64,000 nucleotides of DNA from Apiospora phragmitis (lineage: Eukaryota > Ascomycota > Sordariomycetes > Amphisphaeriales > Apiosporaceae): NCBI GenBank assembly GCA_038363925.1, contig JAQQWL010000009.1, positions 2,728,001 through 2,792,000 of the forward strand, given 5' to 3'. The notes beneath the pieces were generated by a model. It was not told where the DNA came from and did not search any database. It saw nothing but the letters and a program-made list of their open reading frames with translations. The position numbers were made by a program, and so were the translations under genes. Positions 23,949 to 36,359 of the stretch are shown here, in pieces; within the stretch, counting starts at the first letter, position 1, and every line of letters begins with the position of its first letter.

Positions 23949-25327
23949 ATGTTGGACTTCAACTCGTCGACGCCCTTCCCCGAGGGTGTCATATCCTTCC
24001 TCGACACCGATCTCTACAAGTTGACCATGCAATGCGCCGTCCTCAAGTACCACCCCGACGTTCCCGTCACTTATGCCTTTACCAACCGTACTCCCGAGAA
24101 GAAGCTGTCGCGCAAGGCCTTCGAGTGGCTCACCACCCAAATCAGCAAGCTTGGCAACATCTCCCTCTCCGACGATGAGTTGCGCTACCTGCAAACACAC
24201 TGCAACTACCTGAATACGCAATACCTCGACTTCCTCAAGGAGTTCCGCCTCTCTCCTCGCGAACAAATCGTCACGACCTTCCAGCCTATAGGCGACGATA
24301 CCGGAAGCCCAGACGACATCGGCGACTTCCAGATCCATGTCCGCGGCAAGTGGGTCGACACCATCCTCTACGAGATCCCCCTCCTCGCCCTCACCTCGGA
24401 AGCCTACTTTCGCTTTATGGACACGGAATGGAGCTACGATGGCCAGGAGGAGCAGGCATACAACAAGGGATGGAGTTGCTCGAGGCAGGCTGCATCACCT
24501 CCGAGTTCGGCACGCGCAGACGAAGAGATTACCACACCCAAGCTCTCGTCTTCCGTGGCCTGGTAAAGGCCAACCAGGAGGGCGAGAAACGGGGTTTGCC
24601 CGGCAAGATCTCTGGCACAAGCAATGTGCACCTGGCCATGCGCTTCAACATCCCCCCTATTGGAACCGTGGCCCACGAGTGGTTCATGGGCACGGCAGCC
24701 ATCGAGAATAACTACCAGGAAGCGACAGAGAAGGCTTTGCAACGATGGGTAGGATGCTTTGGTGCAGGTGTGCTCGGAATCGCATTGACCGACACATTTG
24801 GCACGCCCGCTTTCCTCCAGGCATTCAGCAAGCCTATCAAATACCTCCCGGGCACCCCTAACGCGCCGGCAGCTGCGGATGGCGCCGTATCGTCTCGGAC
24901 GTACGCCGAGGTTTTCACAGGCGTTCGCCAAGACTCTGGCGATCCAGCCGAGTTCGTCAAGTTGATGCGCAAGTTCTATGATTCACAGGGCATCAAGTCC
25001 AAGACCCTCGTCTTTTCCGACTCGTTGAACATCGAGAAGTGCATAGAGTACAAGAAGGTTTCCGAAGAGGCAGGCTTCCAACCCACCTTTGGTGTGGGGA
25101 CATTCCTCACCAACGACTTCGTCAATCTCAAGACGGGCAAGAAGTCGTCCCCGATGAACATTGTGATTAAGCTGAGCTCTGCCGACGGCAACCCGGCAAT
25201 CAAGATCAGCGACAACGCTGGAAAGAACACAGGCGACCAGGCGAAGGTGGACGAAGTCAAGAAACAGCTAGGATATCAGGAAAAGGAGTGGGTGGAGGGC
25301 GATGAGACAGCAAGATGGGGCAAATAA
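23949..25327 (+). CDS. NPT1: nicotinate phosphoribosyltransferase
   Basis: First step of NAD salvage from nicotinic acid (Preiss-Handler pathway): nicotinate + PRPP + ATP to nicotinate mononucleotide. The start at 23949 gives MLDFNSSTPFPEGVISFLDT; the DTDLYKLTMQ motif at residues 19-28 is the family N-terminal signature. TSEFGTRRRRDYHTQ, GTSNVHLA, TVAHEWFMG, LTDTFGT, VRQDSGDPAEFV, FSDSLN and GVGTFLTNDF follow in the expected order, covering PRPP and nicotinate binding. A one-base loss in the G3 run at 24467-24469 splits the frame (QAYNKG/MELLEAG). Corrected, it is exactly 460 codons with no intron. Presumed functional; it is the only NAD-metabolism gene here. Confidence 0.93.
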
Positions 25328-26400
25328 GGAGCGACGGGGGTTCATTGCGTCGATGATGATACTTGGACAAAACGTGGAGTTTGGCTGGGCCCAAAACATT
25401 GATTAATCGCTTAGAGACGGGTCGGCAGCGTTCTGATTTCGGTTGAGAAGAAAAACGGGATACCCAGGCCTTTTCAGTCTTCTTGTTTACAATAACAGGA
25501 CTCTACGCAATAGACAGGTAGCAGGCACACAGTGGAGTTGTCGCGGTGCCGACATACAAGCGATGTTGGCATGATTTAATACCATTTAGACAACTCGATT
25601 ACAATATGTCATTTGTGCATTCTTGCGAGAGAATACTCATTAGTGAGTTCCCCGGTTGGAGAGGAGATTCAGCAAACAGACTTAATCAATGACACTTCTT
25701 AGCCACCCTCTGTATTCCTGAACAGCAGAAGATCGACTTGAGCCAGCCTACTCGATGCCAAAGATGCTACATATAACAAACAGGCAGAAGCTGTACATGC
25801 TCTCAGCATTCTCGCCACCAACAGGCAGCAGCTCCAACCAAGCAGGCAGCAGTCAGTTTACACATTCTTGGCCACTGTCTTCGTATATAAAAGCCGCATG
25901 CTCACTCCTATATTCGAACGCCTCTCTTTTCCCTCCTCAGCTTTCTTTTGCCTTTCTGGCTAAGATCAAGTGTAGTATCTGTTCTTGCTCAGTTTAATCG
26001 CTGGGTAGCGCTTACTTACCGGGGCGCCGATCCAACCGATCTCATATTTTTAGAAAACTAATAGGTGACGGAGGCCCAGCATGCTAGCCATGGTGGTGCC
26101 TCTGTCTCCCTCGTGTCCCTGATATTACACTGCTTTCAGGTTGATGCGTAACCTCATGCTTCTATTTTTCCCCATCTTCGTTTTCATCGCAACGTCAGGT
26201 TTGGCCTGGACTGTGAAGAAGATGGATCGAGAAACAGAACCAATCGATAAAAGAATAGCTAGCTAGTAGATATGGAATTGACTCGGGAAGTATATAGATA
26301 CACATGGTAATTTAGGAAGTGCTTCGGGGGGATTCAATTAACCCAGGGTAATAACAGCAGACTTGTTTAAAGCACCATCTTACACCAGCCCCAAACTTCC
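25328..26400. other. intergenic between convergent genes
   Basis: 3' flanks of NPT1 and of the minus-strand membrane protein. No gene seen. Confidence 0.5.
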
Positions 26401-29141
26401 TTACTGTCCACGAAGGGAAACTCCCACCAGGCTCTGGAGAAAGGCAAACAAATAGGCAAACAGAGCTAAAACATAGGCATACAGCGAATTAGCCGGCCCA
26501 GACCAAGAAGCCGCCCACGCACTACTCTCCACAGCCAGGAGCACTCCCGTGGCGGCGCCGCCCAGCGTGAACAGCACGTGTCGGCTGCGACGGAAGAACA
26601 GGGCTACGGCGCCGGCCACGGAGAGCGCCCACATGAGGGCGGGCCAGTGGTCCCGGGCCAGTGCGCTCAGCTCCGCGAGCGACGCCGGGACGCACTCCCG
26701 CAGCGCCTGGTAGATCTGCACGCGGTACACCATGACGACGGAGCAGGCCGCGAGCGCGACGGCGAAGCGGGGCCGGCGGCCATGGGACCAGTTGACCTCG
26801 TCGTGGGCCTGCCGCACCGCGTCGCGGTAGTCGAAGAGGGTGGCGCCGTCGCGCTCGACGGTGGCGTCGACTACCGTCCCGTCGGGCCCCGTCGTCGTCT
26901 GCTCGTTCTGGCGCGGGTACATGAGGCCCTGGTAGTAGACGACGACGCACTTGCCGATGTCGAGGATGCGCTGGCCCTCGGCCTGCTCGAGGTCGGCGTC
27001 CGACATGCGGGGGTCGTACTGGCGCTGGCTGATGCTGCCGCCGCCGGGCAGGGTCACGCCCTCGTTCTCGGGCCGGTAGCGCGTCACCATGGGCCAGATG
27101 GCGTACTTGACGCGGGCGCCGCGCAGGCGATGGTGGCGGTCGACGCGGAACTGGCGCTCCAGCGCGGCGAGGTGCTGCGCGGCCTCGGGGTCGCTGCTGT
27201 CGTCGCACTCGAGGCGGGCCTCCGTGAGGCGGGCCTGCTGCTCCTCGGTCCAGTCCTTGTCGAGGCGCTCCGCCTCCTCCTTGCACTCGAGGTACAGCTC
27301 GTAGCTGGCCTGCGCCTCCATGCCCCAGTCCATGCGGGCGCCCGGCGTTGCCGACAGCACGTGGAAGATGGTCGGGTCGCGCGCCATGCAGACGGCGAAG
27401 TAGCCCACCTGCGCGATCAGCGAGTGCAGCTGCGAGTACATCTCGAACGTATCGGTCCACCGCTCCGGCGCGCGGAAGTAGCACAGCAGGTTGGCCAGGG
27501 GCAGCAGGACCGCCATGGTGCTGTTGGTCAGGTGGTCGACCTTGGTCCAGAAGTGCGACGACGTCGTGCTGCTGCCCAGGAACATGTTGATCATCTGGCT
27601 GCGGAGCTTGGTTCGGGGGTAGCCTATGTAACGTTCATGTCAGTCAGTCAGTCAGTCACTAGCCAATAGCAGGTCACCCGGGATCGTCGTCATGTGAAGG
27701 GGGTAAAAGCTAGGTTCAAGCACACATACCGTCTGCGGCAAGGAACATGGAATCCTGTTTCTCGAGCTCCTCGCTCTCGGCCTCGGACGCACCGAAGAGA
27801 AGCTCGCTATAGATCTTCTTCTCCATGATCTGGGACAAGATGCCCATGACGAGCCACTTGCGGTGCTTGCCCTGCTTCATCATGGTGTCCCAGGGGGCCA
27901 TGAGCCAGTCCTCGGCGGCGGCGAGGTTGGAGTACTGGACGAACTGCTCGCCGTAGTCCTCGAGCCAGGCGGAGCCCTTGTAGTCGGCGGGGAAGTCGAC
28001 GTCGCCGAACCAGCGGGCGCAGAAGCGCGCCGACTCCTCGTAGAGCTCCCGGTTGCGCAGCGAGAACCACTTGTCGCTGGGGTTGCTGTCGTGCATCGGG
28101 GCAAAGTCGATCCGCGCGATCTGGCGGCCGCGGGGCTCGTCCTTGTCGCCCCCACTGTCGCTACTGTGGGCTCGCAGCTCAAAGAGCTGCTTCATATCCC
28201 TCTCCTTTTCTATCGCTTCCTTGATTTCCTCCTTGGGCTGGTCGGGACGGAACTTCAGCGTCGTCCCCGGTATGGAGATAAGATCGCTCTCGGTATCCCC
28301 TTCCTCCTCCTCTTTGGTTTTCTTGGAGCGCGTCCCAGCAGTGAAGAAGAAGTCGTCTACACATAGCGGGGCATAGACGTCGGTCAGGTTTCGCTCCGTG
28401 AAGCCCTTCTGATGCGCCGCCTTGCGGAAGGGCTTGGATCCGTACGACTTCTCCCCCGGAGTAGTATCGAACGCGGTCATGATCTGTCTCCAGTACTTCT
28501 GGGCGGCGGTCGGCTTGATAGCGCCGCACTCGGCGCAGATGTCCGACAGGCACTGGGGGCATTGGACGAAGGCACCGTAGCCCTCTTTCTTGGCCAGGAA
28601 ACTCAGGCGCACATACTCGTTCCAGGCCGTCGTGCATCCCGGCTTGGGACAAGTGTAGTATTTCTCGGACGCCTTGGATCCGTCCCAGGTGAAACTGATT
28701 GGACGACCCCACGCTGGCCTGCTGCCATCCTCGCCACAGGCGGAGCACGGCGTCGTAACCAGCTGAGAAGGGAGGTCGACCTTCTCCTCCTCTTTGGCCT
28801 TGGTTGCCGCGCCGCCTTGTGAGATGACACTCCATGGGTACACCATATCCTTGATTGCCACTCCATCCATGACAGCCTCATAGTAAGGAAACCTCGAAGT
28901 CTCCAAAGTAGTGCCCCTTCAGCTTCATGAGTTCCTTCGCATTCCTGAAGAACCTAGCCCTCGACCACTTCTTGACCACCGCAAGGCGCTTGAGGTCGAA
29001 GAACAGCTCGTTGGCGACGGTACGCTGCTTCAACAGCCAAGGCTGGAAACCGAGAGAGGTGCCATTCTTGTCGGACACGTCTTGATGCCACCGCCCATAT
29101 TCGGCAGACAGCGAGTCCCAGCGCGGAAACTTAGAAATCAT
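26401..29141 (-). CDS. large protein with Cys motifs and C-terminal membrane segments, unknown function
   Basis: Start chosen at 29141 (MISKFPRWDSLSAEYG), since upstream codons look like leader. Exon 1 runs to 27730 and exon 2 from 27623 to 26401. Conserved-looking parts are WLLKQRTVANELFFDLKRLA, then MVYPWSVI, two Cys pairs (PCSACG and YTCPKPGC) followed by CPQC and CAEC, suggesting zinc ligands; RFCARWFGDVDFPADYKGSA; and KVDHLTNSTMAVLLPLANLL. Three or four hydrophobic helices lie at the C-terminus (AVALAACSVVMVYRVQIY, WPALMWALSVAGAVALFF, VLFTLGGAATGVLLAV, LYAYVLALFAYLFAFLQSL). I recall similar ~800-residue hypothetical proteins in moulds, without function. A one-base gain near 28890-28905 splits exon 1. 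The corrected total is exactly 878 codons. Confidence 0.75.
27624..27729 (-). other. intron of the 26401-29141 gene
   Basis: 106 bp, GTATGT..ACATAG, phase 1, joining FLAADG to YPRTKLRSQ. It contains a (GTCA)n tract near 27638-27656. Confidence 0.85.
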
Positions 29142-30029
29142 CCTTATTGTTTTCTCTCCGACGATTATGCTCGATTTGTAGGGAAATGGTCCAGAGTCCG
29201 TACGAGCCAGAGCTAGGTGGGGTGTCGTATGGGTAACCCGTGAAGTACGACAAGGGGCAACGGAATAAAGACGGCGAGGCAAATACAGCCGTGGTATATG
29301 AGCTACACAATAGGAACAAAGCCAAGACTGGTGCGCTTTGGGGATTCAAAGACGTTTATTGGACGTTTTCGTCATGATGGTAACGGTTTCAGCCGGCGTG
29401 CCTATTGTGGCTCTGCGACAGCACATTCCGGGGGCGAATGCGGCGCACGGGTGAGAAGTCCACCCAGCGACGAGCACTTGATCGGGGCACTGGCCGAGAA
29501 CAAATGGAAGCAGGTTTAATACATTCCATTGAAAACTATAGGGCATTGAAAGCGGCTGGAACCTCAAAATAGCTTTCTCGAGGGCTGCGACCCGTCATCC
29601 CTTGCATTACATACCTACGTGGTGCGCCAGGCTTGTACCCTGCTTCGCCATTACACAATCTTGCCAGATCACGCTCTGTGTAGGTAATCATGAATGTAAC
29701 CGGCGCTACACTATAGACTATTTCACTGATCATTCATTGATTATTTCTTCCGCCCAATCATATATTATACTTACGTATGTGTTTAGTGGTATGAAGCGCT
29801 AGTTTGGACGCAAGTGACTTGATGATAATCCTCGGTACAAACGCATTATTGTACGAGGGGCTGAGAAGTACAGTTGATGAGCTTCGCTATTACACCAGCG
29901 ATGGATTCTTGGGTGTAACTCGATTTGATTGGCCACTTCTTGTACATAAGTGCTTACATGGACTTCGACTGTCCCCAACGTAGTAGAACAACGGGCTTGA
30001 TGTTTCATGAACTTTGACCAGTCCCCGAG
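29142..30029. other. intergenic, divergent promoters
   Basis: Upstream of both the minus-strand membrane protein and the HET gene. No gene recognised. Confidence 0.5.
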
Positions 30030-32015
30030 ATGGTAAACATGCCGAACTCATCGGTCAACGACGTGTATAAACCTTTGGACTCTTCCAAAGATGAAACTCG
30101 CTTGGTGCGCATTCTCCCCAGCACGTCCCACACGGCGCCCCTAGAGTTGCAGCTGGATGTGTTTTCTCTGCAGAGCGGTGAAAGCAACTTCCAGGCGCTT
30201 TCATACACATGGGAAACACCCTCCGAACCGGGCGCCAGGGGCATCATGCTTTGCGGGAGACCGCACTCGGTGTCTGCCAATCTATATGCCGCTCTCCGTC
30301 GCCTGCGGCAGAAAACAACTAGCCGAGTCATGTGGATTGACGCCATCTGCATCAACCAGGATGATCTGGAGGAACGAGCGGCCCAAGTCACGTTGATGAA
30401 ACAGGTGTACTCCAAGGCTCGCGAGGTATTGATCTGGCTAGGTGACTCCATCTCACCGGCGCACCGCTCGGCAGGCGAAGCGTCTTGTGAGTCCGGCAGC
30501 AATGCGGGACAGCTCTGCCATGATTTATCGGTAGAGGACGCGAAGCCGTTCTCCTGGCTCGTCGACAGAGCAGATGCGCTGGCCAAGTCTTCATCGGAAG
30601 ATGATGCGCTAACAGCCTTTGCAATGTTATATCTGCTCTCCATCAACGAGCACTGGTGCCACAAGTCAATATTTCATGTAGGCGCAGATCTACGCTATAG
30701 ACTTGTACCGGGATACGAGGCGTCCTGGAGGTCTCTCCTCAAGCTCTTCCAAATGCCATGATGGACAAGGATATGGGTGCAGCAGGAATTTGCTCTGGCT
30801 CGCGACGCCCAATTTGTTGTCGGCAGCGTCGCGGCACCGGCAAGCCTCGCCCGGGATTTCTACAGGAGCTATGCGAACCACCTGCCGCCCGGTGCTTGTT
30901 GCCATGAGAGTGTCACCTGGCGGATGACCTCAGAGCTATGGGATGACATTGTGCAGAAGCGCCTTGCGCTCTGGGGTTCTAGTGCTGTTCGTATGATGCA
31001 TCTATCAGGGGCCCGGGGCAACACCAAGAAAAACCCAGGGACCATGTTGAGAGAACTGTTATGGCTGCTACGGACCAAGAGTTCCACTGATCCACGGGAT
31101 AAGGTGTATGGTGTTCTCGGCCTGTTGCCCGAGGTTTCGTTCGATGAGCAGACTCTGCTGAAGCCCGATTACTCGCTCGCGGCCTCGCAAACGTTTGCAC
31201 GCTGCACGCAATATCTGATTGAATCGGAAAAGGACCTCATGGCGCTGGTAGGGCCCAGGACACGCCAATCGGATTTACCAAGCTGGGTCCCGGATCTCGT
31301 CCCACAAGATGGAAGAGGCGCCATATTGTTCTTTCAAAATATTTCAAAAAGGATTTCGTGCACCGCGTTGTTCAATGCAGCCTCAGGCAAGGACCTCGAC
31401 TGTTCCTTCAGCGGCACGGAACTAAGAACGAGCGGTAGGCGGTTGATGAAAGTTCAAGAGGTTCTGCCGCCGTTTCAGGATAACATAGATCACGATGCTA
31501 TAAGACAATGTCGCGACCTGGTCAGAACGGCGGCCCAGAATACACCGTCGTCTCGATCACCTGAGCGACTCAGCGGAGCCCTGTTGCGCTTGACACTCCG
31601 CGACACCGTCGTTGGCGAGACCAGTCGACGGGCCAGTGCCCGAGACTGGATTTGCTGGAATATCGTCAGCGTGTGGCTGGGCGAAAAAGACCCCTCCAAG
31701 CGGTCGGTGCTGGCGGCCTCGCACCCTGACTTCGCGAGCATCAGAAAGTCCTTATTCGTAGCGATGCAGTTCCAGAGCTTCTTCGTCACCGATGATGTAC
31801 ACATGGGTCTTGGCTACGATCCTCAGCCCGGTGACGAAGTTTGGATCCTTGCGGGTGGGAAAGTCCCGTTTATCCTGAGGCCGGTGACCGACGGCCATAG
31901 CCAAGAGCCACGCTATACACTGGTAGGCGACTGCTATGTTGAAAGCATCATGGACGGCGAGCTGGCCGAAGAGTCGAGTTGGGATACTAGTGCCCAGCGA
32001 ATTGTGATATACTAG
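30030..32015 (+). pseudogene. HET-domain protein with one premature stop
   Basis: Heterokaryon-incompatibility family; such proteins trigger cell death when unlike fungal individuals fuse. The HET domain is plain: QALSYTWETPSEP at about residues 57-69, MLCGRPHSVSANLYAALRRL, the core VMWIDAICINQDDLEERAAQ, then VYSKAREVLIWLGD. The frame is interrupted only by TGA at 30759-30761. It then continues in the same frame with WTRIWVQQEFALARDAQF (family: W-x-R-x-W-x-x-Q-E), DPRDKVYGVLGLLPE and DYSLAASQTFARCT, to GDEVWILAGGKVPFILRP and a stop at 32015; 662 codons in all. The lost residue is most simply a Trp (TGG to TGA). Shift errors do not explain this stop. Null HET alleles are common, so an inactive allele is likely, though a miscalled base is possible. 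Confidence 0.85.
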
Positions 32016-32186
32016 TCAGAGCACAATATTGGTGATCAGTCATAGCGATTTTACATGGTACTTTGCTACTCGTTATGAACTGGTTGACACAGGATTCAAC
32101 CCTGAGGCAAGTTGTTGTTTATGCTCCAAGCACATCCATATCAACCCATCAGCCACATATCCATCGCTCCTATGTGCCCTTCTTTG

Positions 32187-32979
32187 TCATGATGACACAA
32201 TAAACACCGACATCTCGCCATTGACATCTCTATAACTAAAAGCTCCGCTGACAACGGGCCCCAACAAATGATGGGGCCAAGGGGGCACGCCAAAGACCTC
32301 TGGGACACGGGATCGGAGAGAATCCAATTCAAGATTTGTAGTCGTGTACGGCACCGGTGAGCCAAAGACATCATCCAGGAAATCAATCTGCCTTATGCCC
32401 ACGTTGCAATTGGTACGCAAACGACAGTTGCTTGTATGGTATCTTGATCCCGAACATTGTTCGGTCCATTCTAGGACTAAGGTGTAGTGTACCTCGAGGG
32501 ATCGTATCGTACTTGGCTAGAAATGCGGGAGAGCATATGTTCACCAAGCTTTCCTCGGAAGTTCGGCGCAGTCCCTTGAGAAGTTGCTCGTACGAGTTCA
32601 TCGAGCCGGCGTATGCAGGGACCTCGAGACTGAAGATTCGTAAAGTACGTGTTCTACTCTCTCTGTTGACGAGCAACAGCGGAGTGATGTAGCGGTTACT
32701 TCTGTACAGGTAGACAGAGTCCGCCCGCGGGGAAGGGAAGAACAAGCGCCTCGGTGTGAGCTCTTCGTTTATCAGAACGATATCCCACTGCCAATGTAAT
32801 GGTCAACATCTTTTCCACGGAGACTGAATGTATGAAGCTTCCTTGACTAGTGCGGAAGCAGGTCCGGCTGTCGAAGAAGACGCAGCCCCGAAACCAAAAA
32901 GATACGATAATGCTTTTAAGACACTTACGATCATTTCGCGAACTTCTAGAGGCAACTTCGGAAAGTGGATGAACGCCAT
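32187..32979 (-). CDS. 2EXR-domain protein
   Basis: Exon 1 (32979-32929) encodes MAFIHFPKLPLEVREMI, the signature start of the fungal 2EXR domain. A phase-0 intron follows, then exon 2 (32787-32187): WDIVLINEELTPRRLFF, YITPLLLVNRESRTRTLRIF (the second conserved block with ESR), then FLDDVFGSPVPYTT to a stop at 32187. A one-base gain near the C3 run at 32398-32400 shifts the frame at QLQ/VGIRQIDF; corrected length is 216 residues. 2EXR proteins are abundant in moulds and their function is unknown. It is convergent with the HET gene, whose stop lies only 171 bp away. Confidence 0.75.
32788..32928 (-). other. intron of the 2EXR gene
   Basis: 141 bp, GTAAGT..TTGGCAG, phase 0. Confidence 0.8.
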
Positions 32980-33552
32980 GATGGAGTCGCGGCGACGGAA
33001 GGCTTGTGAGGGAGAGACTGCATCGGAGTTCTTAGTTGTTACTTGGCGTGATCACAGGTTCTGATGCTTAGTTCAGGGAACCGTTCAGATCCAGCAAGTT
33101 CTCGGAGTAGTCTGTCGCTGGCTAGCTTGCTGCTTCTGAGGATAGTCTCTCGCTGTAGGGGCTGATATAGTCGATGGTGGAATGAACTGTAGGTCTAATA
33201 GTTGAGTTTTCCACAGTCTGGCTGGATGAAGGCGGACGGAAGAAATGAAGTTCCCAGGTGTCCAAGGTCGCTCTACCAATTCAGTCCGATATTATGCGGC
33301 GTCGATGCCCTTAGGCGACTGGAGTGGTGTGCGAATTCGTTGGTCTAGGCAAGCAAGAGCAGATTTCACAGGCTAATTTGATTACTTCAGTCTCATAACC
33401 TATCTGCCAAATGGTCCAGGGGACAAACACATAAGGAAAACTAATGCGATCCATGATCTTACTGAAGGGTGCTGCTATTAATCAACATTGTGTATTATAT
33501 CTCGTAATATGTTTGCTTAGCCACGACGTTCCGATGCCCCACGGATACCTCG
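32980..33552. other. intergenic
   Basis: Promoter of the 2EXR gene and 3' flank of the transporter. Nothing else supported. Confidence 0.5.
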
Positions 33553-35082
33553 TCAATACGTGTACCTGAACCCCTCCGTCCCCTCCAGCACGACCCTGCC
33601 CCTTTTCTGTCGCGAGTTGGCCCGGTAGAAGTGGAGCGAGAAGGCACCGATAACAGCAATGATGAGAATGTGCGAGCCGATGGAGACCCAGACGGCCGTC
33701 ATGTAGCGCGGGGCCTCGGGCTGGCGCACGATGAAGCTGCCCGCGATGCCGCCGGCGCCGTTGCAGGCCGTGACGGCGGCGGCGGTGAAGACGCGCTTCC
33801 ACTGGCCCGCGATGTTGTTGGCCTGGTAGGACGACAGGGCGGCCCAGTTGGAGATGTAGGCGCCCGTGGCCAGGTAGGTGCCGACGTAGCGGACCGTGAC
33901 CTGCCGGGCGAACCCGAGCATGCCGAAGCCCGCGACGAGGCACAGGCAGTTGAAGACGATGACGGGCCCGCGCAGGCGCAGCCGGTCCGCGACGACCGAC
34001 GACAGCAGCACGGGGATCACGCTGTAGTAGTAAGGGCGGCGCGCTCAGCAGGATGGCCGCGTCTTCGGAGAAGCCCATGCCGCTCTGCAGGATGATGGGC
34101 AGGAAGTAGGACAGCGAGGTCGAGACGAGGTTGAGCAGGAAGAAAGGACGGCGAAGCCGTAGACCTTGGGGTCGGTGGCGTGACGCAAGACCTTGCCCCA
34201 CGCGAAGGGGTCGGCCTCGACGTCGCGGCGGTCGTCCTGGATGCGGCGGACGGCGAGGGCCTGCTCGTCCTTGGTCAGGAACCAGAGAGACCGGTGCGCG
34301 TTCTCGGGGAAGTCGACCATCCAGAAGTAGGTGACGACGCCCAGCACGCACGAGATGAGCCCCTGCACCAAGAACATCCAGCGCCAGCCGGCGAGGCCCT
34401 CGCGGCCGCCGAGATTCTTGTTGACGGCGAAGTTGACGATGCTGCCCGTCGCCAGCACGATGACCTCACCCGACTGCAAGAAGGCATAGCGGGTTTGTTG
34501 TTCGTTGCGGCGGTACCACGTCGAGATGAGGTAGGTCAGGCCGGGGTAGACGCCGCTCATGGCCATGCCCAGCAGGACACGCAGGGCGATCATCTGGCGC
34601 CAGGTCTGCACGAAGGCAGTGCACAAGGTGATGAGGCCGAAGGCGAAGGTGATGAGGGCAAACCAGGGCCGCGGGCCGACGGTGCGCACGGCAATGGTCG
34701 ACGGCAGCTGGAAGGCGATGGACGCGATGGTGAATATGAAGATGGACACGCTGTAGCGGTTACCCGTCAGGTCCAGGTCCTCCAGCATCGACGTGACTGA
34801 CGCCGACGAAATGACGCCCGAGTCCAGCAGATTCAGTGAGCACAGGATGCTGGCGATGGTACAGAGACGCATGTCGATCTTGAGGCGGAGACGGCGCTCC
34901 AGTACAGCCTCTTCTTTGGTAGTTGTCGTCGACGCAATACCATCATCGTTTTCGTCTGCCTCGGACTGCTGGGCTTCGGCCTCAGGCCGAGGCTTCTTGA
35001 TCGAACGTGTGCTCTGCGTGGGACTCGTACCCTTGGTTGTCGTGGGCGCCCCCGCACCAGCAGCACTGTATGAGGCCGCCAT
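33553..35082 (-). CDS. MFS transporter, allantoate permease (Dal5) type
   Basis: Plasma-membrane proton symporter of the anion:cation symporter subfamily, which carries allantoate, pantothenate, biotin, nicotinate or similar acids; the substrate is not readable. Start at 35082 (MAASYSAAGAG) before a Ser/Thr/Glu-rich cytosolic tail. Then come LKIDMRLCTIASILCSLNLL, SGVISSASVTSML, GPRPWFALITFAFGLITLC, RVLLGMAMSGVYPGLTYLIS (family signature in helix 4-5), WYRRNEQQTRYAFLQSGE and GWRWMFLVQGLIS. A second six-helix half follows (FFLLNLVSTSLSYFLPIILQ.., GAYISNWAALSSYQANNIAG). A one-base loss near 34145 (GFAV/FFLL) and a one-base gain near 34030 (SAPP/YYYSV) split it. The net length is an exact 510 codons, so it is probably intact in the organism. 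Confidence 0.87.
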
Positions 35083-36359
35083 ATCTGATCCGAAATGGCG
35101 AGCAGGAACCGGCGACAGCACTTTCAGAGGTGAGAAGACGAGGCAGCAATGAACCTCGCTCATCCGTGGTGGGTTTGTCTCGACGAAGGAATTCGGCTGC
35201 CACGACCAATCAATCGCCTATCGGGTTGCAGATGCAGATCACTATCGAGACAGGCTACTTGTAGTTTACAAACTCCGAACAGCAGTGGGCAACAACGTTG
35301 CACATATGAGGAACTCTTTCTTCTGGCTGCCTAGGGTATAGCAATCACCAGTTGTTTGACTCAACTAAGTTAAGTTTCGCTATATATGTGTGAGTACACG
35401 CCGCACACAGACTGTATGTGCCGACTCGAGCTAGCTGACAAACGCACTGGCTACATGGTGGAGGGCCAGGATCGGGGCTGGGGTAATGGTGTTGTAAGCT
35501 GAAGTGCCCGGATTGATCATCGCTATTGGTAGAAATGTAGAGATAAAGTAAGCGGACGCTAGGGCTACTTCCCGCATTCGGCACGCTTCTGTCTCCATGG
35601 GGGGGGACGCTTGGAGTTTCTTTGGTCGGTGATTTGTGAAGAACTGATAATATGGCGGTGTTAACATGAGGGGATGACAGGGGAGGGGGGACAGAACAGA
35701 AAAACAATCCTGGTCCAACTCGGCTTGCCTTCGCCTCCGCCTCCGACCCGGTCTCCGGTTCTGATACCGAGCGTATCAAAGCGTATGCTATGTACCAAAC
35801 CTACCTACTTGACATGCTGGGTGATTATTAGACAAGCTGCCAGGTATTGGGATTAAGTGTGTATTGACGAACTTCTCTTTCTTCCAATTCATGTAGACTC
35901 TCAGCAGAGTGAGTTCCTAACCTCCATCCGAACTCTCGGAGTTCATCTCTGTTGACTTGCAACTTCATTCTACCACATCTCCCTACAAAACACTACCTGT
36001 GTTTTCAACCACCTCTGTTTGGCTATCGCACCCTTGGCTGGGTGTCACCGCCTCGATTAAGCACCTCCCTTGCATTGAAGAGACGAGTATCGTGTTGGTC
36101 GGGGCTCGCATGTGCGGACTTGCTCAGATGAGGGCATGCAGACGCTAATCTACACCAACCGCGAAGGCACCGGCATGGCCAGTGCACTAGGACCAGTGTG
36201 CCAAGTTGCACGGCCTGCGAGCCAGTGGATAGGCCCGGCAAGATGCGTATGATGCTTCGCTGTAATGGAAGCATCGAGTGCATCTATAGTAGCCGCTCTG
36301 AAGCAAGTTTTCACCATGGATCTCTCCGATAGTAAACTAAACTGTCGATTTCTCTAAAC
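35083..36359. other. intergenic
   Basis: Transporter promoter and 3' flank of the SH3 gene. No gene recognised. Confidence 0.5.

Noticed and set aside
26578..27669. 363-codon open frame on the plus strand
   Set aside because: Exact antisense shadow of the GC-rich membrane-protein exon; composition is Val/Ala/Arg/His-rich with no domain.
30759..30761. RIP as the cause of the HET stop
   Set aside because: The inferred G-to-A change corresponds to C in a CpC, not CpA, context on the other strand, and neighbouring sequence is not depleted of other codons prone to RIP.
34180..34800. 206-codon plus-strand frame
   Set aside because: Antisense shadow of the MFS transporter.
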